Assembly (NCBI RefSeq): GCF_918797505.1
Contig: NC_092794.1
Coordinates: 35,392,122-35,456,121, forward strand
DNA: 64,000 bases
DNA from: Bemisia tabaci
Taxonomy: Eukaryota; Arthropoda; Insecta; Hemiptera; Aleyrodidae
Direction of reading: 5' to 3'
A program made the translations under genes and the position numbers. Every line of letters starts with the position of its first letter. The first letter of the stretch is position 1. This document shows positions 1 to 11,408 of the stretch, piece by piece. The notes under the pieces were generated by a model. It saw only the letters and a list, made by a program, of their open reading frames with translations. It had not been told where the DNA came from and did not search any database.

Positions 1-660
1 CTTTCTTTTGCCTATTATTTATTTTTTTTTGTGTTATTTATTTTTTTCATATTTTTTTTGTCTGATTTTTTTTTTCGATATCACGTAATAGGTACTCACA
101 CTAAATTTACACCGGTGTAAATTACACCACATACTAACTTGAGAACTTAAAAATATTTTTAAAATATTTTCAAAACTTTCTTAAGGAATATTTTTAACAT
201 GCATGTTTACAGGCAATATTTTTTAATTATTTTAAAAATATTTTTTGTAAACATTTTCAAAATATTCCTTTAAAATGTTTTAAAAATATTTTGAAAATAT
301 CTTAATTACAATATTGCCATGAAAATATTTTGATAAAGGTGACAATATTTTCAAAATATGTTGGGCTATATGGGTTAGGTGAGACATTTAAGTCGAAAAA
401 ACTTTAAAACAACTAGAGAATTGGATGCCAGGCACATGGCGTGAATTTGTTACAACATGATTGCACCGAAATTGCAGTCTTTATAGTGCCTTGAAAAAGA
501 AGGTTAGGCAACAAGCATAATCTACATTTCTTGCAAACTTATTGCAATAAAATTGCAACTTTTTAAGCGCCTTCAAATGAACGTATAGGCAACAAGCAAA
601 AATTGCAATCAACTCACAATCCATTGCAATGAAATTGCAATCCATGCTACTTGGGCTCAA
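1..660. other. AT-rich spacer without a gene
   Basis: No coding potential seen. Bases 140-360 are dense in AATATTTT-type motifs on both strands, with scattered short inverted matches. Bases 430-650 repeat the phrase TTGCAATGAAATTGCAA with variations. This looks like decayed repeat DNA rather than a regulatory region. Confidence 0.5.
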
Positions 661-1117
661 TCACTAAAACGTGTCTAGAAATCAGAATATTATAGGGTAG
701 GTGGAGGTAAAAGGCCGCACGGGGAAAAAGGCCGCACCCGGCTTTTTTCCCGAAAATTGTTTAGGTTGGCACCGGGACTGTGTCAGTTTTGTTGGTAGTG
801 GTGGTGCTGTTGTGTTGAGTGTTGACGTAGTTTCAGACCGAACCAACGGACCGAACGGACGCGTTCCCTCAAAAATATGAGGAGAGTTAATTTTTCGTGA
901 AAAAGAATCGATTTCTCCAGTTTTATTTGGGTCAATTTCAAGTTCTATAGTTGATAGAAAAATTCGGACGAGCTGCAGTTCGAACAATGATAAGGATGGT
1001 TTGAATATCCCGCAGTCACTTTTGGGCCAATGGCCTTGGCTTTGACTTTTGAGGTTACGGTTACCTACGTCATGAAATATGGGGCAAAAGGCCGCATGCG
1101 GCCTTCACTAAAATAAC

Positions 1118-1197
1118 ATAATACTTAATCTATCAACTAATACTACCAATACTAATACTAATACTTAATCTATCAACTAATACTACCAATACTAAAT
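1118..1197. repeat. Tandem duplication of a ~38-bp AT-rich unit
   Basis: The phrase TAATACTTAATCTATCAACT followed by AATACTACCAATACTAA occurs twice in a row. The rest of 661-1252 holds no gene. Around 693 and 1083 it has the phrase AAAAGGCCGCA, also seen at the end of the foldback repeat that follows. Confidence 0.6.
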
Positions 1198-1252
1198 ATT
1201 TTACTACATATTTTACTGAATATTATTAATAATTACCAAAGATCCTAAAATG

Positions 1253-1640
1253 TAGGGTAGATGGAGGCAAAAGATCACACTTTTCCGTTGCGGCCGTCTG
1301 TCCGCCACCGTATCGCATGGAAATTCTGGAAATGTGGTAAAATATCAACTATAGATTCTTAGGCATGAAATGGCACACTTTCCAGAATTTTAATGCATTT
1401 CCGAAATTTTTACGAATTTTTCCGGACCATCCATGGGGCAAAAGACCACACCTTCGAAATTTTTAAAAAAAAATTGTTTTAAAAATTTCGGAAATGCTTT
1501 TAAAATTCTGGAAAGTGTGTCATTTTGTGCCTAAGAGTCTGTAGTTGATATTTTACCACATTTCCGAAATGTTCACGCAATACGGCGGCCAACAGACGGC
1601 CGCAACGGAAAAGTGCGGCCTTTTACCCCCACTTACCCTA
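1253..1640. mobile_element. Foldback (MITE-like) element, TAGGGTA ends
   Basis: The left arm starts TAGGGTAGATGGAGGCAAAA and the right arm ends as its imperfect reverse complement (TTTTACCCCCACTTACCCTA). The arms continue inward past a matching CCGTTGCGGCCGTCTG block and pair along almost the whole 388 bp, leaving a short centre near 1450. There is no ORF, so this would be non-autonomous. The motif TAGGGTAGGTGGAGG at 693 suggests a relative upstream. No TSD was established. Confidence 0.65.
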
Positions 1641-1936
1641 TACTTGAAGCAAATTGGGGGAGGATAATGATGAAATAGCAATAAGGTTAGGTTTCATGAC
1701 GGATCAAGTCGTGCTAGAGAGATGGAAAGTGATGTTATTGACAAGCTCACAGACAGAATTCTTTCCAGAGTGCACACATTGATAGAATGCGATGGAATGC
1801 AGGTCATACTTCGAAGGATTTCAAGAGTTTGAAATATATATAACTTTGTGCCCTGTCATAACGGTCCCATTGGAACCCGTAGGAAATCCCAATGGGAACC
1901 CGTAGCAAATTCCCACGGGGACCCGTTGGGAATTGA

Positions 1937-2024
1937 CCATGGTTCCAATGGGTTCCAATGGGGACAGTCAGTCAAGAACCTGCGGGTTTGGATCTGTCCC
2001 CATTGGAACCCATTGGAACCATGG
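1937..2024. repeat. Perfect 31-bp hairpin
   Basis: CCATGGTTCCAATGGGTTCC and the following 11 bases (1937-1967) are exactly complementary to 1994-2024, with a 26-nt loop. The surrounding 1855-1935 repeats variants of AATGGGAACCCGT, so the hairpin sits in a small family of short repeats. Function unknown. Confidence 0.7.
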
Positions 2025-2034
2025 CTACTTCCCA

Positions 2035-2066
2035 AAAGGTAAAATACCCGGACGCCCTCGTGTGCA
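2035..2066 (-). repeat. Fragment sharing the 3' flank of the 17.8-kb tRNA-like repeat
   Basis: On the minus strand this holds GAGGGCGTCCGGGTATTTTAC. The same 21 bases lie directly downstream of the tRNA-like sequence at 17805-17876. A shared SINE-like tail is the likely explanation; the tRNA-like head is absent here. Confidence 0.45.
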
Positions 2067-2232
2067 GAGACCGCAATAGCTCATATCCGAGTCAGGGGTC
2101 GAGAGGGAATTGAAATTAATTTGATCGCCCTCCGAGTTCGCGAACGACCAAGCGTCGCTTTTCGATCGCGATACTCGATCAAGAGGCCAGAGCAGGTAGA
2201 AGAATTTCGGATCCCGAATCCCGAACTCAGAG

Positions 2233-4625
2233 CACGGTGCCCCTGAACTCACTTTAAATGCGACTTTGTTGTACATCAAAAATTCAAGTTGGAGGTTGTA
2301 GTGGGGTACTCCCTGATGGGTTTTTGGGCAATTTCGAAATAGGTTGTCGGAGCTCCTCGAAAAATAATCGCATTTTTGTGGTTTTTTAGGGGTAAAATAG
2401 CAAAATTGGCCTCCGGGCGACAAATTAAACCCCCTCTCCCTCATCCTTGCCTTGACCGATCTGAATTTTTAGTATGTTTTTACCTGGTATAAGATGGGAC
2501 TTTTCTGAAATTTTCATGCCCATACAAATTTTTTTGCTCCCGCGGCAGCGTTGCCAAGTTGCGGACTCCAAAATATCGAATTTAATGATAAAATGAAGGT
2601 TTCGGAGTGTGATTTCCATTCAAAATCAAAAATTCAAATTGTAAGTTGTAGTAGGGTACTGCCTGATGGGGTTTTGGCCAATTTCGAAGTAGAGTGTTTG
2701 AGATTTTTGAAAAGTAATCGAATTTTTGCGGTTTTTTAAGGGTAAAATAGCACACTGAGCACGGGGCGGCAAGTTGAACCTTTTCTCTCTCATCCTTGCC
2801 GTGACCGATCTGAACTTTTAGTATGTATTAACCTGGTATATGGTGTGACTTTTCTGAAATTTTCATGCCCATACAAAATTTTTTGCCCCCCGCGGCAGCG
2901 TTGCCAATTTGCGGACTCAAAAATATCGAATTTGATGATAAAATGAAGGTTTCGAGGTGTGATTTCCTCCAAAATTTCACGAAAAATGTGCAATCTGAGA
3001 GTTTTCGATAAGAAAAGGCATATTTGAACAATTTAGAGTTGCAGTGTTGCCAGCTTTTGATTTAAAATTCGTCAAAATGACCCAAATCGCGTTGCAACCT
3101 CGAGCGCTGGATTTTTATTTCGTTCAGAATTGGTTATTACGGTTCTTCTGTACTCTATGCATTTAGGTACCATGAAAATTATGCCATTACTTACTTGATG
3201 GGTGCAGCTAACTCAAAAAGAGAGGCCGGATAAAGCGATGATTCGGGGGAAAACGAGCGGTTCGGGTTGACAGAAAGTTCTTAAATCTACTCCATCACCA
3301 GAAAGTAAAATTTGAGAACTTTCTCCCACCCCCCAAACCTTATCCCTGTTGCAGTCAATCCTTTGAACATCTGATCTGAAATTTTGCCCCCGAATTTTTA
3401 CCAAAAACATGAAAAAAAAAAAACAAGTTTTTGTGCAAAAACACATCATGTTTTTGGTAAAAATTCGGGGGCAAAATTTCAGATCAGATGTTCAAAGGAT
3501 TGACTGCAACAGGGATAAGGTTTGGGGGGTGGGAGAAAGTTCTCAAATTTTACTTTCTGGTGATGGAGTAGATTTAAGAACTTTCTGTCAACCCGAACCG
3601 CTCGTTTTCCCCCGAATCATCGCTTTATCCGGCCTCTCTTTTTGAGTTAGCTGCACCCATCAAGTAAGTAATGGCATAATTTTCATGGTACCTAAATGCA
3701 TAGAGTACAGAAGAACCGTAATAACCAATTCTGAACGAAATAAAAATCCAGCGCTCGAGGTTGCAACGCGATTTGGGTCATTTTGACGAATTTTAAATCA
3801 AAAGCTGGCAACACTGCAACTCTAAATTGTTCAAATATGCCTTTTCTTATCGAAAACTCTCAGATTGCACATTTTTCGTGAAATTTTGGAGGAAATCACA
3901 CCTCGAAACCTTCATTTTATCATCAAATTCGATATTTTTGAGTCCGCAAATTGGCAACGCTGCCGCGGGGGGCAAAAAATTTTGTATGGGCATGAAAATT
4001 TCAGAAAAGTCACACCATATACCAGGTTAATACATACTAAAAGTTCAGATCGGTCACGGCAAGGATGAGAGAGAAAAGGTTCAACTTGCCGCCCCGTGCT
4101 CAGTGTGCTATTTTACCCTTAAAAAACCGCAAAAATTCGATTACTTTTCAAAAATCTCAAACACTCTACTTCGAAATTGGCCAAAACCCCATCAGGCAGT
4201 ACCCTACTACAACTTACAATTTGAATTTTTGATTTTGAATGGAAATCACACTCCGAAACCTTCATTTTATCATTAAATTCGATATTTTGGAGTCCGCAAC
4301 TTGGCAACGCTGCCGCGGGAGCAAAAAAATTTGTATGGGCATGAAAATTTCAGAAAAGTCCCATCTTATACCAGGTAAAAACATACTAAAAATTCAGATC
4401 GGTCAAGGCAAGGATGAGGGAGAGGGGGTTTAATTTGTCGCCCGGAGGCCAATTTTGCTATTTTACCCCTAAAAAACCACAAAAATGCGATTATTTTTCG
4501 AGGAGCTCCGACAACCTATTTCGAAATTGCCCAAAAACCCATCAGGGAGTACCCCACTACAACCTCCAACTTGAATTTTTGATGTACAACAAAGTCGCAT
4601 TTAAAGTGAGTTCAGGGGCACCGTG
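2233..4625. repeat. Large palindrome: two ~1,179-bp arms, 36-bp spacer
   Basis: Bases 2233-3411 and 3447-4625 are reverse complements with symmetry centre 3429. Every open frame in one arm recurs with identical translation at the mirrored position in the other (for example 2425-2619 minus and 4239-4433 plus), so the arms appear identical. The spacer is A-rich with GTTTTTGTGCAAAAAC. Inside each arm a ~341-bp unit is present twice, diverged. The open frames are short, look like no known family and are probably chance. This may be a recent inverted duplication, a hairpin-type element or an assembly fold-back artefact. Confidence 0.85.
2278..2970. repeat. Diverged tandem pair of ~341-bp units (mirrored at 3888-4580)
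   Basis: Phrases such as TTTCTGAAATTTTCATGCCC, GCGGCAGCGTTGCCAA and AAAATGAAGGTTTCG recur about 341 bp apart with roughly ten percent or more differences. The internal duplication is therefore much older than the palindrome containing it. Satellite-like or an old tandem repeat. Confidence 0.7.
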
Positions 4626-7237
4626 AGAGGCAAATGGGGCGATTATTGTTCTTGTTCGAAGAACGAGAGGCAGTAGCGCGGGCCAACTGTTCAGTTCCCG
4701 AGATGGGATATGATTTCTGGCCGCATTGGCATCCCCTCGTAAGACAGGAGGGAATTAAAACCCGATCTCGATTGCCCTCCTCGAAAGACGCACACGGGGC
4801 TTCCGATCGAATTGATCTGGATCGGCTGCGTTTTTACCCGCAAAGGCACTGGACTTTACCCCCGGATTCTTTCCTACCCTGTTAGTCCGCACACGCTGGA
4901 CCGCGACAGCCGATCACTCCTTCCTTTCACTTTGGCATTGTGCTCATGCGTTCTCCCCTTTTACTTTCGTCCTCTACCCTGGCTATTTTTCGCCTGTCAT
5001 GATTCGTGCGTAAACTGTGGGCTTGTCGCTTTTTGACTTCTGCAAGTCTAAACATCTATTCCTCATAGCTGTTCGGTACATGTAATGTCCAAATTTTTTC
5101 TACTTTTGTCAGGGTACTTTAGAGTAGACTTTCTTCGAATTTTCGGCTCATTTGAGAAATTTCGGCATAATAGAGAGCAGGAAATTGGCTTATATTTTTT
5201 TTTTTTTCTTAACTAAAGCTTCAGTCCTCTTAGATTTATTGAGCTATTTTATTTGAATTGCATTTTGCAAAAAGGAATCAAGAACATTCCAATATTGCTG
5301 GGATTGTGCAACTTACATTCTTTGATATCAAATCACTGAAATCATGCAAGAAATTAAATTTACAAGCGTAATTTTTGGCGTGAATTTATAGTTTATTGGG
5401 AGTAAAGATAGAACTTATTTAGGCGATCAGTTTATATTTGTAAGGTGAAAATAGTTGCGCAATCTTAGCAACATGGAATGCTCGTGGTTCTCTCTTGCAA
5501 AATGCAATCCATTTAAAGCAATATGAACAATTGAACACATCCGAAAAATGAATGAAGAGAAAAACGCACCCCTCTCGGAATGCTAAAATTCGCACCTTAT
5601 GTTATAGCCCATTTTGCCGTGCTACAGACGAATGCCGTATGAACCATCAGACGTTGCCAAATTTCCTTTGATGACCCGCAGATTATCGTGAAAATTCAAC
5701 TATATTTTTTTACTGATTTTTCAGAGAATTTTATGAGCAATTTGATCTAAAGTTTCGAATAATTTTGAGGCAGTATAGTAGGGCCCACGAAGGATGATTC
5801 CTGAAAAATCGGGCGAATAAACGCATGGGCCATGTAAAGGTCAACGCTGCGAGATCGAGCACGCACATCGACGAAACTGGGTAAAAACGCCGTATGAACA
5901 TTCGCGAGTTGCCAAATTTCCTCCAATTAAATGCCTTATTTTCAAGCTGAATTGGGCATATTTTCTCTTGAAATTTTCAGATGATTTAGAGCTGACAGCG
6001 AATAAAATTCACTGAAAAATTGGAGGGAAAGTATTCACTGATTTCCCTGAAAATTCTTATTTAGTCAACGGAAGTTTGGCATCGGCTAAAGGCTCATACG
6101 GCCTTTCCTTAGCAGGGTAGAATAGGTATTATATGCGAACCGCTGCTATTCCACCCCTATCTTCAGGTCAAAATTCTTAAAAGGAAGCCCTTTCGTAATA
6201 GATCAATTTCCTGTAATTTTGCCCCAATCTCTTCGTCCATTACATGGTTGAATTGCTTGTGAAATTCTGAACTAAATGATGTTTAATTGTAACTTACACT
6301 TTTTATTTTTTCCTTTTTTCTCCTTTTTATAGCGAAGTTAAATTTTTATTTATCTCATATAGTATCTCGAACTGTAACTTCTTTGCTATTTGACAGATTT
6401 TTATAAATGAGACCTTTTTTTACTCGTGCTTTAACAGAGAGTGAGGAAACTCTACCTAAAAACTTTTTTAGCAATTTTCAAAAAATTTTGGAACATTCTA
6501 GTAGGACGGTGATATTGGTAATTACGCGTAAGTAATTAGGGTTCTATTGTGGCTCGGCTCGGCATTGTCGCGCGAGCTCCAGTCTCGGTCCGGACGGGGG
6601 TGTCTCACTGGCTGCCAGTATTTGCAAGAAATACCCGCGGCTCAGGGATCATCCCTCCTGGGCCCTACCATAATTCAAAACTTTTGGAAGAAATTTGGCA
6701 TCACTCGAATGATTATGCGGCGTTATTCCTCAGCACGGAATCACCAGCGATGCACTTTGATGTGAATGCTGAAAAGTGTAAGCGTGTCTAGGGTGGGACT
6801 TATTTTTTTCAATCGACCAAAAAAAATGTTGCACGGTCCTAAATGGTTCTATGTAAAAAAAAAACCACGGTAGCCAAAAATATTTTGAAAGATAAGAAAA
6901 TTTACCCGACGCGCACACAGCCAATAGATCGTGATATTTCCGATTGTTTGAGCATTTTAACCGTCTATTTTTGATATTTTAGTGAGTGATAGGGACTGGA
7001 CGCTAGATGTTCAAAAATGTGTACAAACCGAGCACATACCTTGCACATTAAGAGAAATTTTTTTTTTTCTCCCAAGTCACTCTCACTTCGCTTGGCAATG
7101 CCCAGTCCCTCCGCTCGGTTGCTCTTAAAATCGAAATTTCACCGTTTTTTAACTTATAATGAGCTTTGTGAGCAGCCACTAATGGTGGTAAAAATCCGAA
7201 AATGTGTGAAAAGCAAATCCATACCGCATCAGTATAG
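4626..7237. other. No recognisable gene
   Basis: AT-rich sequence. Bases 5630-5770 and 5890-6000 share diverged phrases (GCCGTATGAAC, GTTGCCAAATTTCCT, AATTTTCAGA), an old direct repeat about 260 bp apart. Around 4640-4800 the phrase GAGATGGGATATGA followed by CATTGGCATC recurs at 9550-9590, suggesting an old dispersed repeat. No supported coding region. Confidence 0.5.
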
Positions 7238-7375
7238 CGTCTAGCCCACATACCAACTACAGGCTTCAAAGAGGTCCATCGTTGCATTTCCTGGCCCGCT
7301 CATTGGCCAGCGGTTTAAGTCGGGGCAATCGATGAGTCTCTTTGAAGCCTCTAGTTTGTAACGGGGCTGGACGCT
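7238..7375. repeat. Short inverted repeat
   Basis: GCTTCAAAGAG with flanks (7262-7282) is complementary to CTCTTTGAAGC (7338-7350), and outer phrases TAGCGTCTAG (7240) and CTGGACGCT (7366) also pair. A further CTGGACGCTAGA lies at 6996. Probably a decayed small TIR element. Confidence 0.4.
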
Positions 7376-7561
7376 TATGGAAGAAGAAATTTCAGAAAAC
7401 TCCTGCTCCTTGGTTCGGCCACCAAACGGTCCGGGGGCGCTTCTTCGAATAGCACCGCCGGATCTTCCCACCGCGCCGCGCCGGTCTGCTGGCCCTCGAC
7501 CGGCTGCGACGCGCGACTGTTCCCATTGTGCTTACTTTTGGGGTTCTCTCCGTCGGCGGAA

Positions 7562-7942
7562 CCCGTGTTAATGACACCCTCTACCTACTAGTCGCTGAAA
7601 ATTTGCTGACCAATTTTTTTAAAGTTTAACTAATCTTCATTTATTCAACGGATTCAAATTCAGCTCGCAATCCTGATGAGTAATATATATAATAATAAGT
7701 AATTATATCGGTAAGTTACTGATCAAAACGTGGGCCAAACGTGATAGCGGCCAGACATGTGTTAATGACACCCTCCTTCTACTGGTAGAGGATAATTTGC
7801 CGACCAACTTCTTTACCGTTTCTAAAATGTTCTACTATTTCAACGGATTTGGATTCAGCTTGCAATCCTGGTGAAAAATATATATAATTACAAGTAGGTA
7901 TATCGGTAAGCTACCGATTAAAAAAATTGGACGAATGTGATA
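7562..7942 (+). repeat. Direct tandem repeat, two ~190-bp units
   Basis: Both units start with GTGTTAATGACACCCTC, contain TTTCAACGGATT or ATTCAACGGATT, then a TATATATAATNA stretch and TATCGGTAAG, and end near GTGATAG. They are clearly diverged. No gene is visible from here to 9906 apart from simple A- or T-rich and poly-G stretches (9126-9137). Confidence 0.7.
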
Positions 7943-9906
7943 GAAAGTATTTTAAAAGCGCTGAAGACATTCGCGAGTTTTGCGATACCATACTTTTTCA
8001 ATATACCTACTCATAATTATTCAAATTTTTCATCAGACTTCGAGTGCAAGACCGCTCTGGGCGACAAAGCTGTCGCGTTAGCGTATACCTACTTTATGCC
8101 GTGCGACTCTGTTAGTACATTTTTTTAAATTCGAGAGTCACGAAGACACTTTGTCCCACGTTTTCATAAAGAAATAGCCAGATTTCTCTGAGAAGAAGTG
8201 ACGTTAATTAATTAAAAAATTTGGAAACGTCCTTTACCACAGTCATTAATAATTGGAGAATTAAGAGGGAAGGAGAGATTACCCCGAAGTTGCTATGTTC
8301 AAGGAATCTGTGGTCATTATGAACAGAAAATTAAGTCTCCGTAGTTTTTCCTTCATATTTTTCATAGAGATTTAATGAATTTACTGTCAAGGAGTTTACC
8401 GTCTAATGGTTGGCGTTTATGGAACCAATCATTAACTCAGAAATCGTGTACTCCCATTGTCACCGGAATAGTGTCTCTTCACCAAAGGTGGTCTAGTTTA
8501 TCCAAAATTTCTTAAAAACCTTTATAGCTCCTAAATTTAGAGACTGTACTTAGGGTTTTCGATTACAAATTCTGGAAAGTGAAATCTAAGCGCTTAAGTA
8601 CAGAAATTGACTTGAGGTATAATGATTGCTGGAGGTATGAAATTTTATGCCCAATTCCCTAAGTGCAAGGTGAAGTAATGCAGAGAAAATTGATTTCTTG
8701 CCTAAAACCGGTTTTTTTTCCCTTTTTTTTTGGTTGAGATTAGTAACTTTCGCTTAACTGTTAGCCCTGTCCTCCCTTTCCCCACTTGCAGGATTGTAGA
8801 ATAAAAAGGAATGCATGAAATGCAAAAGAATATTAAAAAATACTCAGTTGGAATAGCAGTGAATAAATGAATTAAAGACTAAGAGAAAAATGAGTAGGTA
8901 ATAAAAAAGGGAAAAAAACAATGAAACATATGAAAAACCGGTGGATAAAACGTGTTTTGATACACGGCAAGGACGGAAATTTGAAGAAAGTTTTTGACGT
9001 ATTCGAATTGCAGTTGCATATTTAGTTGCATTCAATTTTAAGAACATGAATATCATATTTCATAGCCTGATGCGTTTAATATTGGTAACGGGGGAAGGGG
9101 GTGGAGAATCAAGCAAAACCCAGAAGAGGGGGGGGGGGTATTGAAGAAAAATTAATGGAAACGTGTGATGACAATACTTCAGAGGGAGAAATTGCCGCGG
9201 CTCAGGTGGACAATTAACTGAAATGATCGGTTACCGAGCGAAACATGTCAAGAAATTGACAAGACGAAAAAATTAACCATCCGGGTGTTTCGTCGTTTTC
9301 ACCCTCATCTTACTAGCGTGTCAACGAACTGTGCTCGGCTGGTAGTGCATTCAGACGACCTGGTGCAGCCCGCAGGAAGCGAAGGAGCCGAGGGATGGAC
9401 AAGGAGGATGACTCAACGGTCAACCATGGGTCAACGTGGACCGTATGCAGGATTCGCAGCCCAGCGGGCCGCGGCGCGCCCGACCAGGCGACCACTGAGC
9501 GATGAGAGGGAATAAGGAGGGAATAAACTGGCGTTCTTCATTCGCCTCTCAAGATGGGATATGAATACGAGTGTCATTGGCATCGCCTCTCTGAGGGCAA
9601 TCGATTTAGACGGCTAATCGATCGCGTTCTGGGATGGGTATCGCTTTCGCCGCGATATGCCTCAGGTATCGGGAACTAAGAGCGGGCGCCGGACAAAAAG
9701 GTTTGGGTTTGCGAACGGAGAGGGCATTCGAAACAAAAGGCCTCTCAACTCGCGAGCAAGGAGGCGATGCATATGAAATCCTGGAAATCGGCGTTCGCTC
9801 CTGAGAACCCTCTCGACCCCTGATCCGAGTTGCCTCGGCCTCAGGTATCAAGAGGCAACTGTACCGGGAATTCCCTCGGTATTGAAATCTGGACGGGGAG
9901 CGGAAC
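7943..9906. other. No recognisable gene
   Basis: A mixed region, AT-rich at first and GC-richer after 9180. The GC-richer part (9540-9900) includes phrases shared with 2085-2110 and 4700-4740 (GGGGTCGAGAGG-like and GAGATGGGATATGA), so it is probably decayed repeat. No open frame here resembles a known family. Confidence 0.45.
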
Positions 9907-10507
9907 CAAAGACATAAAGACGGAGCGCTCGTATCTAAAAGCACGGGGAAAAAGTGAAGCTAGGTTCGGCGCTGCGCGCTTGTGTGAGTGTGTAAATGAG
10001 CGCGGGAATCCATGGCGGCAAACGGAAATTTGATTTGAACTTGTCCTCTTGATTTTTCCTTATTTCTTCTTCGAAACGTGTTTTAAATGCTTAAAACGAT
10101 TATATTAAGAAAGTTCGGTCTGCGTCCTAATATATTACACCTACTTTTGCTCGGTAACAGGCAGTAATCTCAGATAAAGTTAGTTTTTCTTCTCCTTATG
10201 GTGGTTCTGCAGGTTCAAACAGGCCGTTACAGTTCTAGATCTACGTTACTCCCAAATGAAATCAGTCGGTCGACGACGGACCGAAACTAACCTAAAGTTA
10301 ATAAAATATGAGTGTGTACCTGAATTTGGGCAAAAATCAACCTAAAATACTTTGTTTCCGCAATTTTATTTATTAGTTCCCGCCCTACATTTGAATTCAA
10401 ACTTGTCCCGATTTCGCCGCCAATCCTCTAGCCAATAGTAGAGGTGATTGAAAAGAAGCTCTAGAAGCTTCATTTTTTGCTTTTAGTGCTCCGTCTTTAT
10501 GTCTTTG
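9907..10507. mobile_element. hAT-type MITE, copy 1, 8-bp TSD AGCGGAAC
   Basis: This 601-bp element starts CAAAGACATAAAGACGGAGC and ends with the reverse complement of that sequence. The 8 bases AGCGGAAC lie directly on both sides (9899-9906 and 10508-10515). An 8-bp TSD is the signature of hAT-like elements. There is no transposase frame inside, so it depends on an element elsewhere. A second full copy in the opposite orientation is at 58716-59306 and a single end lies at 20266. Confidence 0.9.
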
Positions 10508-10515
10508 AGCGGAAC

Positions 10516-11319
10516 GCGTATTGCGCTGTCAACCCCTTCGGAGGCGCGAGGGGATGTGAAACGCATGCGGTTAAAATCAGGACCTCGGATCGGTCTCTTC
10601 TCCGATGAAAGTGAAATCTTGAGTTAAGTATCCACGGCCAGATAGTTCGCTCAGAATCAGTTATTTAGAGTTGATTCAACGGCCGGCGACAATTCGCTCA
10701 ACCTCCGTGATTTCAAAGCCTCGTCCAGGCACGGGATGGTGGCTCTGGTTTGGCCACGTCCTTTCGTGTTTCGTTTTCGTCCGTCAGACTTAAATGATGC
10801 ATGAGAGCAATAACATCTACTTTTTCCATATTTCGCTATTCCCTCTCAAACCTTAATTGTTTATGTTCGCTCATTTCTTTCATATATTTTACGTAATAGG
10901 CTCCTTACAATTAATTATTATGTATCATAAAAATTCACGATCGTGAAACGGGTTTACCGCAGGGAACGGATATTGAATATCTTGAGACTTATTCAATTTT
11001 AAAAAAATTGCTTAAATATCATTAGACAACATTACCTACATTGTTTTATTTTAAACAAATGTTCTGATTCCTAATCCGTCAATCTACAAAAAATTGATTT
11101 CAATTGATTCGACCATAATATCAATGATCAATAATCATGACGTATTTTTTTATGTTATTTACCCGTCGCTTTTACAGTGCTCCAGGCGGGCGCTTTGCTA
11201 CACCTAATCGCCATCCTTGTCTATCGGAACAGAGGTCATCTGGTAAATAGATGCTCGTAATTTCATTTTGAATGCCACCTATCCAAAATTTTGCTGGGCG
11301 TCTCCTATACGAAACGTAT
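10516..11319. other. No recognisable gene
   Basis: Unremarkable AT-rich sequence with a few GC-richer phrases near 10540-10760. No coding frame, TIR or tandem repeat was found. Confidence 0.4.
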
Positions 11320-11408
11320 AAGACTGCCTGAGGAGGTACTAAAATGGTTTCCTCTTAGAGGGAAACCTTCTAAGAGGAAACCATTTTAGTACCTCCTCAG
11401 GCAGTCTT
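11320..11408. repeat. Perfect 40-bp-arm hairpin
   Basis: AAGACTGCCTGAGGAGGTAC and the next 20 bases (11320-11359) are exactly complementary to 11369-11408, leaving a 9-nt loop GGGAAACCT. As RNA it would form a long uninterrupted duplex. It is either a very recent snap-back duplication or a small-RNA precursor. No related copy was noticed in the window. Confidence 0.75.

Noticed and set aside
2025..4626. Several 60-140 codon frames duplicated on both strands around 3429
   Set aside because: They are mirrored because of the palindrome. None has a recognisable domain and both internal ~341-bp units carry them in differing states.
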